Assembly (NCBI GenBank): GCA_016711125.1
Contig: JADJTQ010000002.1
Location: 496,001 to 560,000 of the forward strand
Direction of reading: 5' to 3'
DNA from: Saprospiraceae bacterium
Lineage (GTDB): Bacteria; Bacteroidota; Bacteroidia; Chitinophagales; Saprospiraceae
Length of the DNA: 64,000 nt
This document shows, in pieces, positions 48,786 to 58,499 of the stretch (within the stretch, counting starts at the first letter, position 1; every line of letters starts with the position of its first letter). The notes beneath the pieces were generated by a model, which did no database searches, had not been told where the DNA came from, and saw nothing but the letters and a program-made list of their open reading frames with translations. The translations under genes were made by a program, and so were the position numbers.

Positions 48786-50216
48786 ATGCTCACATTCAAG
48801 TCAGATTGGATTTTATTGATCATTCCCCTTACGCTTCTGATATTTATGCGTTTACTGGGTTTTGATGGCATGGTAGGGCAAGATAGTTATGCCTACGTCG
48901 ACTATGCAAAAACACTGGTGGATGGTAAATTGCAGTGGAGACATACCGGCGAATTTGTTTGGCCATCAGGTTATCCCCTCCTGGGAGCGATCATCAGTTT
49001 TACCGGGCTTTCGATACCATTTTCCCTCCAATTAATTAGTTGTTTGAGCCTATCAGGATCATTAATTGTTGTCAGAAGGATTTTGCTGGATATTTATTCG
49101 GATTCAGATCAGAAATTAGTGCTTTTATATCTTCTTCTCTTTGGTGTTTTTTCTCCTTATTATTTCCGAAGTTCCATGCTGACTACGTCCGATTTATTGG
49201 CGTCGCTATTAGTCATTTCCGGTCTTTACTGGATTTGTAATTATTTAAAGGGAAGTGCATTTTGTGACCTGTTTATTGGTACGATAATACTTTCAGCGGC
49301 ACCTTATGTCCGGTATGCCAGTATTGTATTCTCCATTTCCTTAGCCATAATGGTAATGATGAGATGGTTTAGAAAAGGAAGCAACCGCAAACATATTGTG
49401 GTATTACTGATTCCGGTTGCATCTCTCTTAATCAGCATTCTTTACACGCAAGACTTTGGAAAAATGTCGAGTAACCTTGCCGGTAAATTCTGGAGCTTTC
49501 AAAATTATTTCTCGAGCAACTTTGCGACACCGGAGGGATATTTTGATCATATGTTACCAAATATTATCCATGTTTTTTATCCTTTGATGCATTATGGCTT
49601 CACTTTGATTGGTTTACCACTCTTACTGATACTGTTGCGTAAGGGGAATTGTAGGGATGAATATTTTCGGCTAGTTTTAGTCTGTTATCTAACCTATGCA
49701 TTGTTCCTTGCCGGAATTAGTGACCAGAATCCAAGGTTCTTGCTACCAATGCTTCCCTTTGTCTTGATTCTATGTTTTTATGGATTTATGAAAGTGGTAA
49801 AGAGGCCTCTTTTCATCAGATTTGGAAAAGTGTTGTGGGTCCTCCTTTTCACAGGTCAGGTTTTACTTTGTGTCTTCTCGTTTCGGGCCATCTTTCAGCG
49901 AAATGCACTAGAGCAGGAGATCCATAATGCCTTGAATGCGACAATATATAGTACCCAGACCTTATATAGCTTTGATATAGACATTAGTTTGGTTTCGCGG
50001 GGCATACCATTTTCTGTCATCAATCTTTGGACCAACCCACTGGATTCTTTCGAGAAAGGGGCACTGTTATTATTTAATGAGGAGCGACTTTCTCTACAGT
50101 GGAAGGATAAAAACCCGATGATTAATTGGAACAGATTACGAGGTAGGTATCATCTTCGAGAGGTGGAGGAGTTTGCGGACCACTGGATACTATATCAAAT
50201 TGAATATGAATTATAA
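48786..50216 (+). CDS. GT-C glycosyltransferase-like membrane protein
   Basis: A 476-residue integral membrane protein with about 9-11 helices. The first outer loop carries an acidic motif FDGMVGQDSYAYVDYAKTL (~25-43) in the place of the GT-C catalytic Asp. It is followed by a typical WPSGYPLLGAI helix start and a late ISDQNPRFLLPMLP. Probably transfers a polyprenyl-linked sugar. It is the second GT-C in the locus and overlaps the GT4 gene by 11 bp. Family assignment is moderate because sequence signals of GT-C proteins are weak. Confidence 0.72.
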   Translation: MLTFKSDWILLIIPLTLLIFMRLLGFDGMVGQDSYAYVDYAKTLVDGKLQWRHTGEFVWPSGYPLLGAIISFTGLSIPFSLQLISCLSLSGSLIVVRRILLDIYSDSDQKLVLLYLLLFGVFSPYYFRSSMLTTSDLLASLLVISGLYWICNYLKGSAFCDLFIGTIILSAAPYVRYASIVFSISLAIMVMMRWFRKGSNRKHIVVLLIPVASLLISILYTQDFGKMSSNLAGKFWSFQNYFSSNFATPEGYFDHMLPNIIHVFYPLMHYGFTLIGLPLLLILLRKGNCRDEYFRLVLVCYLTYALFLAGISDQNPRFLLPMLPFVLILCFYGFMKVVKRPLFIRFGKVLWVLLFTGQVLLCVFSFRAIFQRNALEQEIHNALNATIYSTQTLYSFDIDISLVSRGIPFSVINLWTNPLDSFEKGALLLFNEERLSLQWKDKNPMINWNRLRGRYHLREVEEFADHWILYQIEYEL

Positions 50217-51229
50217 GCAGCACCTTGTTTTTTTCACACCAGGATTTCCAGCAGATGAGTCGGATACCACTTGTATTACAGCATTGCAAATATTTGTTAA
50301 GGCGTTATCTGAGCAGTTTCCTGGGCATATTTCGGTGATCAGCTTTCAATACCCCTACTGCTCAAAACACTACAGGTGGTTTGGTGTTGACGTTTTCTCA
50401 TTGGGTGGGAGAAATCAGAAAATCAGGAAGTACTGGATCTGGAAGAAGGCAAGTCGCATTTTCAAAAAACTTTATCAAGAGAGAAGTGACCCACATACAC
50501 AGTTTTTGGATGGGAGAGTGCGCATATATTGCATCAGAGCTTGCCAGTAGATATAGCATTTCACATTATTGTACATTGATGGGACAGGATGTATTGGTTG
50601 GCAATCAATATTTTAAGAAAGTTCGAGATTTACCGCCATTAATTACCCTATCGAAATATCATGCAAGTTCTCTAAAGAGAAACTATGGGCTGGATTCAAA
50701 AATAGTGCCATGGGGTATTTTGCCAATTGATCAATCGCTTGCTAAAGACATCAATGTCATTGGCGTGGGGAATTTGGTACCCGGTAAACGGTTTGATGAG
50801 TTTATCGAGGTGATTGAAAAGCTCAAGGTATATTTTCCGGAGATTAAAGGGGCTATTGTTGGTGAAGGACCACTTAAATCAATGCTAAAACGACAGATCA
50901 AATTAGCTGGTTTATCAGATAGTGTTTCATTGATGGGCGGATTGTCTTATATGGACACATATCAATTAATCGCCCAGGCTAAGATACTTCTCCACCTGTC
51001 GGACTTTGAATCTTTCGGTATGGTTACTATTGAGGCCTTATCTGTCCGAACATGGGTCGTTTGTAGGTCGGTGGGAATCGCAAATGAAATAGAAGAAACG
51101 ATCCGGATAGGAAGTATGACCGAGGCTGTCGTCGAGATAAGAGGGATTCTGGCAAAGGATGCATTGCCAAAACCAATTTACTATCCCATTGGAAATACAA
51201 TAAATGCTTATTTGGAGTTGATTGGTTAA
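50206..51229 (+). CDS. Glycosyltransferase family 4 (one frameshift)
   Basis: A cytoplasmic GT-B enzyme of about 340 residues. The N-terminal half has FFTPGFPADESDTT and the acceptor domain to ~95. The frame is broken at the GAGAGA run (50479-50484): one extra base, or the loss of one GA unit. The continuing frame reads EVTHIHSFWMGE, then TLMGQDVLVG, VGNLVPGKRFDEFIEV, GEGPLKSML, and the GT4 donor motif LSDFESFGMVTIEAL. It would transfer a sugar from a nucleotide donor to the lipid-linked glycan. Start is ATG, 11 bp inside the preceding gene, so translation is likely coupled. Confidence 0.82.
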
Positions 51230-51295
51230 TACGGAGACTTGTTGAGTTATACTGAATTCAAAATTATGCTAAGGTTTTTAAAAAGTTGTTGGGAC

Positions 51296-52381
51296 CTAGA
51301 ATGCACTGCAACATCGTGTACATGCAGGTAATTGGCCACCATTTGCCATCAAGGTTTTTCTAAACTTGTTATATGCTGGACTATTCCATATTTCGGGAAG
51401 CGACTGCTGATAGAGATTACCCATCGGCACATTGTAACATCTCCCATGAGCTGGAATTACGTTACCATCAGATTTGATCATTAGATTGGAAAATAGATCG
51501 TTGCAGGTTCCACCTATTTTATTATTCGGAGACAAATAGTAATTTTCCAAATCTTCGATTGTTTCTAGTTCCGGCGAAAAACTCACCTGAAAGGGAAAGC
51601 TCAGTGATTTGATCTGCGATATTTCATTTTGCAGATTGTGAAAGTCGATTTTGCTAAAGTCGCTTACCTCAATATTGGAATGAGTGGCAGGATACGAATG
51701 AAGAAAACGGTCGTTGTGAAAAAGGGCCATTTCTTTGGTAACAAAATTCTGATGTAGAAATCCCAACCTTGTTATCGGAATGTCAACAAAGAAATCGGCA
51801 AATTTTTTCATTTCATATTGGTTCCATTGGGTGATTACGTAAAACACTGAGATCAAAGGTCTCTCTCTAAAACTCACTAGATGCTGGATACCTTCTATTG
51901 CTTTCTGAAAGGATTGATCATTACCCCTGATAAAGTTGTGTGTATCCTGGAGACCATCAAGCGATATGTATATTTCGCGAACTCCTCCCTCTAGCAATTG
52001 ATCGGTTTTCCTTTTTAGATTGAGGCCATTAGTGGTCAGACTCGTAAAGATTCCATTCTGACGGGCATAGATTAGTGTTTCTCCAAGATGGGGATAAACC
52101 AGGGGTTCGGTGAAGGCGTACCCGATTTTGACCCAAGGGTAGAATTTTTTGGATTGGTCGACTATGGTCTTAAAAAGACCAATAGGCATATTTAGGGGTT
52201 TGCTGCCTACTAAATTTTGCGAGAAATTGGTTTCACGGTTGGCTGTTCCTACATCACACATTTTGCAGTGTAAATTGCAGATATTATTTACTCCCAATAT
52301 TAGATATTCCGGTCCGAACCATAGTCTTCCAGGTGAGAGGGTCTTATTTGCCTTTTTTACGAGTCTTCTGAGCAAATGCAT
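51296..52381 (-). CDS. Radical SAM/SPASM domain protein
   Basis: A 361-residue enzyme. SAM motif CNLHCKMC (~35-42), YAFTEPLVYPHLGE, SLDGLQDTHNFIRG, and C-terminal SPASM-type cysteines (GGTCNDLF, IPAHGRCYNVPMGNL, ACTRCC near the end). It is related in layout to the gene at 1262 but diverged. Lies on the opposite strand to the GT4 (convergent, 66 bp apart) and divergent from the methyltransferase at 52456. The substrate is unknown; given the locus it may act on a sugar or peptide modification. Confidence 0.83.
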   Translation of the reverse strand: MHLLRRLVKKANKTLSPGRLWFGPEYLILGVNNICNLHCKMCDVGTANRETNFSQNLVGSKPLNMPIGLFKTIVDQSKKFYPWVKIGYAFTEPLVYPHLGETLIYARQNGIFTSLTTNGLNLKRKTDQLLEGGVREIYISLDGLQDTHNFIRGNDQSFQKAIEGIQHLVSFRERPLISVFYVITQWNQYEMKKFADFFVDIPITRLGFLHQNFVTKEMALFHNDRFLHSYPATHSNIEVSDFSKIDFHNLQNEISQIKSLSFPFQVSFSPELETIEDLENYYLSPNNKIGGTCNDLFSNLMIKSDGNVIPAHGRCYNVPMGNLYQQSLPEIWNSPAYNKFRKTLMANGGQLPACTRCCSAF

Positions 52382-52414
52382 GGTGAATTGACTGCTACCG
52401 TCGCCAAGTTACAT

Positions 52415-52422
52415 TAAATTTG
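52415..52422 (+). promoter_or_regulatory. Possible -7 box for the methyltransferase at 52456
   Basis: TAAATTTG matches TAnnTTTG and is 33 bp before the ATG at 52456, in a divergent gap. A weak TTG lies 24 bp upstream. The surrounding 12-mer CATTAAATTTGT (52412-52423) occurs again at 45337-45348. Confidence 0.35.
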
Positions 52423-52455
52423 TTCTATACTGAGACAACCAGAATTAGAGTTAAG

Positions 52456-53115
52456 ATGAGGAGAATTTTAAAACCTTTTTTATGGTTTGTGTATAAATGG
52501 TATCTGTCGAAACCGCGATGGTACCACTATAATGGGCTTAAGGTAAGAGTGCTCCCAACGGTCTTTCATCCTGGATTGCTTTTGAGCACAAAAATTTTGT
52601 TGGAATTTATAAGTACTCTGGACCTGAAGGATAAATCCGTTTTGGAACTTGGAGCCGGTAGTGGATTGATTTCTCTGGTAGCTGCCAGGCAAGGATCTGA
52701 AGTTCCTGCCAGTGATATTAGTCCGATTGCCCTTGATTCGATCCGGGAGGGTATGTCGGTGAATAAGTTGAATATTGGGTTGATTGAATCAGATTTGTTT
52801 GATGCAATACCACTGCAAAAGTTTGACTACATTTTTATCAATCCGCCCTTTTATCCACAGCAACCCAAAAATCTAAGAGAATTGGCTTTTTTCTGTGGTA
52901 AGAATCTCGATTATTTTAAAAAGTTGTTTTCCACGATTGGATCGGTTATAAATTTGGGGTCAAGACCGTTTATGATTTTGAGTGACAATTGTGATATTAG
53001 AGAGATCATAAAGATTGGGTCAAAAAATGCTATTAAAATGCTTCTGGTGCATGAGGTTAGAAAGAGGGGTGAATCTTTATTTATTTACGAACTTAAATTC
53101 AATATTTTGGATTGA
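52456..53115 (+). CDS. SAM-dependent methyltransferase, HemK/PrmA-like fold
   Basis: A 219-residue enzyme. Start is the ATG at 52456; a TTG at 52420 would lie within the promoter-like box. Motif I is VLELGAGSGLISL (~75-87), motif II ASDISPIAL, and the NPPF motif is IFINPPFYPQQ. NPPF-type motif IV is typical of N-methyltransferases acting on Gln, Asn or nucleobases, but small-molecule enzymes share it. Its location beside glycan genes leaves the substrate open. Confidence 0.75.
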   Translation: MRRILKPFLWFVYKWYLSKPRWYHYNGLKVRVLPTVFHPGLLLSTKILLEFISTLDLKDKSVLELGAGSGLISLVAARQGSEVPASDISPIALDSIREGMSVNKLNIGLIESDLFDAIPLQKFDYIFINPPFYPQQPKNLRELAFFCGKNLDYFKKLFSTIGSVINLGSRPFMILSDNCDIREIIKIGSKNAIKMLLVHEVRKRGESLFIYELKFNILD

Positions 53116-53237
53116 TTATCAGATTGCCGAATCTCGAGTGGCACAGTATGGGAATCAGTAGGCTTTAGAGAATTGGAATTACCAAATGAATTTTTTATCG
53201 ATCAGATTGTGCGACTGAAATGCTCATTGCAGCGCGA

Positions 53238-54269
53238 TTAGAAAAAGAGATTTGATTGATTTTGCTCAACGATATCTACTACGTGTTCGCCCAATAACTT
53301 TTGGCCATACGGATTAAGATGTGGATCATTTTCATAATAGACTGCACCGTGCTCAGAGGCCTGTTGTAATATGGGCAATGCATTAATCAACTGAATATTT
53401 TTTACAGTCAATTCGGAGGTTAGTTTTTGAAAAAAGGAAAATGAACATTGAACAGTTGATCAGGATACCTTGGCTGAGCTCCGAGCTGAATCATCCGGTC
53501 TCGATAGGTGGGATTTAACTGGATACAATGAGGAATCACGATAACGTACACCAGGCAATCATCTGGAATCTGAGCTAGAAATTGATTAAGCTTACGTACA
53601 TAGTTAGCCATGTCCGACTCACGTCTATTCTTCAAGAATATGCAATTTTCGAGATCCTGGGGATCTGCTTTAAACATCATTTTTGTTCGTGCATCATAGT
53701 GCTCAGTAGAAAAGTGCTCGATTATTTTTGGATTTTCGTCCGTTTCAATCTCAGCGTGTAGTAACTGCCGTATAAACCGCAGACGAAAATTGATGTAGCC
53801 GAGTATTTGAATTTTGGGAGATAACCACCAATAGCATCGGCGGGTAAATGATAGATTTTTAGACAAATATGGAGGTTTAAATTCTATTAGATCATTACCA
53901 ACATAGATCTGATACAAAAGCACTTTAGGCTTAAATTTTCTCATTCTCAGAGAGGCCATCAAAGCCGCTTCGCGGATACAGGTACCTGGAATCCCAGAAT
54001 TGATCACCGATGCCTTGGAGACAAGATTGCGGACTGTCCGAACATAACTATTTGGATCGGCTGTAAAAGAATCGCCCATAGCCAGAATCACTGATTTGCT
54101 GTCTGAATCTTCAAGTGCGTCTTTGGTGTTCAGAGCCTTTAATTCATTCTTGTAGAAATCAATCAAATAGGTGCGATAACTGACTTCCCAGGAGAAGAAG
54201 TATAGACACAAGTAGAAAGAGAAGATAGAAACATAAGCGAAGAATCTTTCTGTGTGGGATTAAGGACAT
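53238..54269 (-). CDS. SGNH hydrolase-like membrane-anchored protein (two frameshifts)
   Basis: A GDSL/SGNH-type protein of ~340 residues. An ATG at 54269 opens a Leu-rich membrane anchor (RKILRLCFYLLFLLVSILLL). The frame then changes at about 54187-54189 (probably one extra G in GGG on the coding strand) into EVSYRTYLIDFY. The block I motif is LAMGDSFTADP, then INSGIPGTCIREAA and YVGNDLIEF. At the A6 run 53430-53435 one base is missing. Beyond it the frame supplies the catalytic-triad tail ENDPHLNPYGQKLLGEH (His/Asp motif) to the stop at 53238. Such enzymes often add or remove acyl groups on glycans. The downstream frameshift is well supported; the upstream one less so. Confidence 0.65.
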
Positions 54270-54339
54270 TGAATCGATCTTTAGCTTAGATAAAAATTAA
54301 ATGGATTAGGTATAGGTGATAGCTATTTCCCAACCAAAA

Positions 54340-55449
54340 TCATATTGTTCTTGATTTCCATGCAGTAATGACTTCTTCCCATTGTTCTTTTTTATGGACC
54401 AGATTTTTGAATATAAATGATCTCAAGGGTGTATTGCGTAGATACAGAAGAGCGTAGTAGTGAAGTTGAAACCGGATTTTGTTTTTGATTTCTTCCAACA
54501 TGTACCACCGTAATTTAAAGGCAACTTTTGCGAGAGTAACCCTTACTTTATTTCGCAGAGACAGAGAAGTTCTATTTTGGGTATAAACATAGGGTAAATA
54601 ATCTATTTCAGGGGTAAGGTATCGCTGTAGCAAACTAATTTGCTGGGATGTAAGCAAGTCTGATGACCGATTGATTCGATCGGTGGTGATGGGTTTGTTC
54701 AAACGATAATGGAGAAGCTTCATTGTCTCATGCTCAGGGATGAATTTTTTTCGGTCTTGGAATTCCAACATCTGATGTTCGAAGGCTATCGATAGAAAGT
54801 CACAGATGGCATCGAGAGTTTTTTTAGGATTCTCGACCAAATCCTCATAGGTGAACCAAATGGCTTTTTGATGCTTTAGCCTCTGCTTAATGTAGAGTTC
54901 ATTTAATGCACGTTTGACTATGACAGCAAAACGTAACAATAAAGATTCTGTGATCGGAATCTTTAGTTTCTTCGAAACAGCCTCAGAGAGTGATAAAACT
55001 ATGTCAAAAGGATTTCTAAGAATCACGAGATATTTTGCATCCGGGAATGCACGGGTTATCGTAGGAAGGAATAGAGAGTTTTCCGGTGTTTTTTCGCCAT
55101 AGATGCATGAGTGTTTTACATTTAGATAGTCGGTTATGAATTGGTGGTACCAATTTTCTGTCTGGGTTGGATAGGAGATTTTTTTCAATGCTTGGTTTGC
55201 AAGACATTGATGCAACGGGTCGAGAAAATGTTTCGATAGTTTAAAGTGAGCGTTTAGCAATAAAAGTGATTGCCATTCATTTGATAATTTATCATTCGCA
55301 TTAAGTCTCCAAAGGAGTCTTCCAGTGAATATTTCAGGACATACGGCCACTTTGGAATGGCAATCAAGAATAACCTCCAGAAGTGTGGTGCCTGATCGTG
55401 GAGATCCGACGAGAAAGAAGGGAGACGAATTAACCAGGTTCTCACTCAC
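54340..55449 (-). CDS. Sulfotransferase family protein
   Basis: A 369-residue PAPS-dependent sulfotransferase. The 5'-phosphosulfate loop is FLVGSPRSGTTLLEVIL (~13-29). The 3'-phosphate motif region is YLVILRNPFDIVLSLSEA (~140-157). EKTPENSLF and FTYEDLVENPKKTL also fit the family. It transfers sulfate to a hydroxyl, probably of the surface glycan. Start is GTG at 55449. Its 5' end overlaps the stop of the DprE2-like gene by 4 bp, so it belongs to the same minus-strand operon. Confidence 0.85.
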   Translation of the reverse strand: MSENLVNSSPFFLVGSPRSGTTLLEVILDCHSKVAVCPEIFTGRLLWRLNANDKLSNEWQSLLLLNAHFKLSKHFLDPLHQCLANQALKKISYPTQTENWYHQFITDYLNVKHSCIYGEKTPENSLFLPTITRAFPDAKYLVILRNPFDIVLSLSEAVSKKLKIPITESLLLRFAVIVKRALNELYIKQRLKHQKAIWFTYEDLVENPKKTLDAICDFLSIAFEHQMLEFQDRKKFIPEHETMKLLHYRLNKPITTDRINRSSDLLTSQQISLLQRYLTPEIDYLPYVYTQNRTSLSLRNKVRVTLAKVAFKLRWYMLEEIKNKIRFQLHYYALLYLRNTPLRSFIFKNLVHKKEQWEEVITAWKSRTI

Positions 55450-56186
55450 AGATTGAGTCGCTTAAATAGAGTTTCAGGAATGCCTTTAATGAGCCACATG
55501 ATCCACCTCCATCGAGAAAAGTAATAGACTGTGTTTGTCTTCCTCAAATAAGCGTCGAAGACCTTCTCAGCAAGCTGACCAGGCCGAGCGGTCAGCCATC
55601 TCGGTGTAGTCAAATGCTGAGTCATTTTGGTTCTGATATACCCGGGTTTGATGGTTATTACATGCACGCCACTCTTATGAAGTCTGTTTCTAAGCCCGCT
55701 CAAATAGATCGTAAATGCACCTTTCGCTGAACCATATAAGTAGTTAGCTTTTCTGCCCCGATCGCCCGCCACTGAGCTGACCCCGATGATGACCCCTTTT
55801 TTTCGGTGTTCCATATCTTCAGCAACGATATTAAGAATGGAGACCTGACTCGTATAGTTGCTTTGGGTTATTTTAAGGGCTTCCGTGAAATCCACCTCCG
55901 CTTTCTTCTGATCACCTAAATACCCAAAAACACAAATTACTACTTCAGGAGGTTGGGGTAAATGCTGGTAGAAATTCATGTGGGAGTCAAATTCCAGACC
56001 TTCAAAATGAAACCAACTAATTTTAATCCGGTAATCATCTTTTAGTTTACTGCTCCAGTCTTGATCAATACGGTCTAAGCTTCGGGTTGTCAGATAAAGA
56101 TCAAATCTCTCCTTGCCAAACCGGCAGGCAATCGTCCTTCCGATGTCAGAATCAGCTCCTAATACCATGCACACAGGATGAGTCAT
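55446..56186 (-). CDS. Short-chain dehydrogenase, DprE2-like
   Basis: A 246-residue SDR. Motifs: VLGADSDIGRTIA (nucleotide loop), GVSSVAGDRG (Ser), and the catalytic YGSAK (Tyr-x-x-x-Lys) near residue 160, followed by KPGYIRTKMT. Directly upstream lie a DprE1-like oxidase and a DPPR-synthase-like prenyltransferase. This is the mycobacterial DprE1/DprE2 pair that epimerises polyprenyl-phosphoryl ribose at C2. DprE2 would reduce the 2-keto intermediate to the arabinose form with NADH. Spacing of 16 bp to dprE1-like supports one operon. Identity is by context plus family; other sugar reductases are possible. Confidence 0.75.
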   Translation of the reverse strand: MTHPVCMVLGADSDIGRTIACRFGKERFDLYLTTRSLDRIDQDWSSKLKDDYRIKISWFHFEGLEFDSHMNFYQHLPQPPEVVICVFGYLGDQKKAEVDFTEALKITQSNYTSQVSILNIVAEDMEHRKKGVIIGVSSVAGDRGRKANYLYGSAKGAFTIYLSGLRNRLHKSGVHVITIKPGYIRTKMTQHLTTPRWLTARPGQLAEKVFDAYLRKTNTVYYFSRWRWIMWLIKGIPETLFKRLNL

Positions 56187-56202
56187 AAAAAAAGCGATAA
56201 TT

Positions 56203-57504
56203 TTAAATCTCCAGTCGATCAGAAAGCAAAGATCTAAAGTAGCTATTGCGGGTGACTATCTTAGGATAGGTCGCTCTAAAAGTCTTTGGAGACATACGGG
56301 CATCTTTCGCTAAATATAGCCTGCCACCATGGTCTAGCAATACCTTATCCAGGGTATTTAATAGGTCAAATGTTTTTTGAGAAGCTTTAAAATCCATTGC
56401 CAGTGTAAAACCCGGTAATGGAAAACTCATACTCGAATCAGGATGTGATGGACCCAACATTTTTAAAACTGCGAGGTAGGCCGGTTCACCTGAAGCTTTG
56501 ACTTTTCGGAATATTTGATTGAGTCCCTTCAGACTTTGATCATGTGGTAAAACAAATTGGTACTGCAAAAATCCTTTTTTGCCGTATAATCGATACCAAT
56601 GGCCTAAAGTATCCAGTGAAAAGAAAAAGGAATCGATATGCAGTATTTCCTTTCGAACCGATCTCTTATTGCTGTGAAAATAGACAGCATTAAATACTTT
56701 GAGAACATTTCTGTTTAAGAAAAAAGAGGGGCAATGAAAAGGTATTTCAAAAGTGCTGCCACTGATCGGCTGGAGTGGCTTCTTTTTGAGAGAGCCGGGT
56801 AGTTCACTGGGGGCTAAATGCTGCCCAAAAGTAAAAATGGATCGTGGTTGCTTGCTGTGTAAGAGGGCATCTATCCATGCTACCGAATATCCCTTGTCCT
56901 CGTGTACGTAAAATTGATCTAACAAATGTTCAAGACCGACCAGTGGAGTTCTTTTTAATTTCAGGTAGCTAGAATCAATTTTTTTCAATCGAAGACTTGC
57001 CCTCAATATGATGCCGGTCAGACCCATACCGCCACAAGTATTCCAGAATAATGAGTTATTTTCATTGGGTGAGCAATGAATCACCTTGCCCGTGTTGTCT
57101 AATAGATCAAAACCAATTACAAAATTGGAAAAAGATCCGGCCGAAGGATGATTTTTACCGTGCACATCAGCCGCGATAGCACCGCCAACGGTTATGTCCT
57201 TTGTGCCTGGAACAACTGGAAGAAAGTAACCCTTAGGAATTATAAGATCAAGAATTTTTTTAAGCAGTACGCCTGACTCAGTTTGTAAAATTCCTGCGTT
57301 GCGATCAAACTGGATAATGTTTGACAGAGGCAGGGTATTGAAGACCAATTCGGATAAAGAAGCATCTCCATAAGACCGCCCATTTCCTCTGGCAATAATG
57401 CTGGATTGACCCGTTATCGCGTCAAAGACTTGCGAAGGATTGTCCGCCGATCTGACTTCTGCTTCAATCTTTGGATAATTAGCCCAGCCATGGATGATCT
57501 GCAA
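56203..57504 (-). CDS. FAD-linked oxidase, DprE1-like
   Basis: A 433-residue flavoprotein. It has an FAD PCMH-type domain with ARGNGRSYGDASL (~38-50), VVPGTKDITVGGAIAADVHGKNHPSAGSF and GLTGIILRASLRL. The C-terminal segment GGRLYLAKDARMSPKTFRATYP carries the lysine that corresponds to the catalytic Lys418 of M. tuberculosis DprE1. It would oxidise polyprenyl-phosphoryl-ribose to the 2'-keto form. It is ~30 residues shorter than the mycobacterial protein, mainly near the C-terminal end. TTG start; the frame has a stop just upstream. D-arabinono-lactone oxidase-like enzymes are a weaker alternative. Confidence 0.78.
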   Translation of the reverse strand: MQIIHGWANYPKIEAEVRSADNPSQVFDAITGQSSIIARGNGRSYGDASLSELVFNTLPLSNIIQFDRNAGILQTESGVLLKKILDLIIPKGYFLPVVPGTKDITVGGAIAADVHGKNHPSAGSFSNFVIGFDLLDNTGKVIHCSPNENNSLFWNTCGGMGLTGIILRASLRLKKIDSSYLKLKRTPLVGLEHLLDQFYVHEDKGYSVAWIDALLHSKQPRSIFTFGQHLAPSELPGSLKKKPLQPISGSTFEIPFHCPSFFLNRNVLKVFNAVYFHSNKRSVRKEILHIDSFFFSLDTLGHWYRLYGKKGFLQYQFVLPHDQSLKGLNQIFRKVKASGEPAYLAVLKMLGPSHPDSSMSFPLPGFTLAMDFKASQKTFDLLNTLDKVLLDHGGRLYLAKDARMSPKTFRATYPKIVTRNSYFRSLLSDRLEI

Positions 57505-57516
57505 TTGGACGATGAT

Positions 57517-58386
57517 TTAGTAGATTAATAAATAGAAAGTAGTAAGACAACAGAGCAAGACAATCTGCAAAAAACGATCACTCATTAAAACCTCCATCGG
57601 TGAGCGAAGATCCTGCTCGACGGTAATAATCTGGAAAAACCGGATAATTCCAATAATCACGAAAAAAGCGGTCAAGTAGATCTTATTGGTACCCATCCGT
57701 GCCGCCACTTCCTGTGACATGCAATACATCAAATAAAAAACCAGTGTACAACCCCAGAGTAAAATCAGGGCAAGATTGATGAATTCCAAATTATATCCAG
57801 TCAGGGATTTTCGAATAGGCTTGGAATTGGCCATGCTGAATATTAGTTCGGATCGCCGTTTTCCTAGTGCAAGGCACATAGCTAGAAGAAAGGTAATAGT
57901 GATGAGCCAATGGGTCAACAGTACTCCTTCGGCGATTGCTCCGGCAACAATTCTCAATACAAAACCAATGCTAATGCTGGTGATATCGATAATGGCAATA
58001 TGTTTTAATCGTAGTGTGTAGGCTACATTCAAACCCAGATAAATAAGTACCGGTGTCGAGTTATTGCTCAGCCATAGCAAGATGATCAAAGCAATACTTA
58101 ATACCACAAGAAAGAACAACAGATTTATTTCTGAAATCATTCTTGCTGCTAAAGGTCGGTTCAATTTCAGAGGATGCATTCTATCTTCCTGTACATCGAA
58201 CCAATCGTTAACAATGTAGATGATTGAGGCAGCCAAACTAAACGATAAAAAAGTGTAGATGAGCGCCGGTTCTTTAAAAACCAGGTGGATCTTCTGAGCA
58301 AAAAAAGCAGGTACAAATATTAAAATGTTTTTTATCCAATGGCTTGGACGCAAGATATCTAGATATGGTTTTAAGAGAAGGTACAT
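57517..58386 (-). CDS. Polyprenyl-phosphate phosphoribosyltransferase-like UbiA protein (DPPR synthase-like)
   Basis: A 289-residue membrane prenyltransferase with 7-9 helices. It has the two UbiA Asp motifs: IVNDWFDVQEDRMHPLKLNRPLAAR (NDxxDxxxD followed by the HPxKxxRP signature typical of decaprenyl-phosphate phosphoribosyltransferases) and YTLRLKHIAIIDI. The ATG at 58386 gives the normal N-terminus (LRPSHWIKN); an upstream GTG at 58428 is less likely. It would transfer phosphoribosyl from PRPP to a polyprenyl phosphate, feeding the next two genes. A Rv3807c-like phosphatase is not next to it. Confidence 0.8.
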   Translation of the reverse strand: MYLLLKPYLDILRPSHWIKNILIFVPAFFAQKIHLVFKEPALIYTFLSFSLAASIIYIVNDWFDVQEDRMHPLKLNRPLAARMISEINLLFFLVVLSIALIILLWLSNNSTPVLIYLGLNVAYTLRLKHIAIIDITSISIGFVLRIVAGAIAEGVLLTHWLITITFLLAMCLALGKRRSELIFSMANSKPIRKSLTGYNLEFINLALILLWGCTLVFYLMYCMSQEVAARMGTNKIYLTAFFVIIGIIRFFQIITVEQDLRSPMEVLMSDRFLQIVLLCCLTTFYLLIY

Positions 58387-58499
58387 TGATTCAAGCAATC
58401 TAATCAGGCTAATGGGTGAGTACACCACCTATGCCTCAAGATAGAATTCTCTGATTCAAATCTCCTATTGGGAAATGTGGAATTACTTCCATTCGTTGA

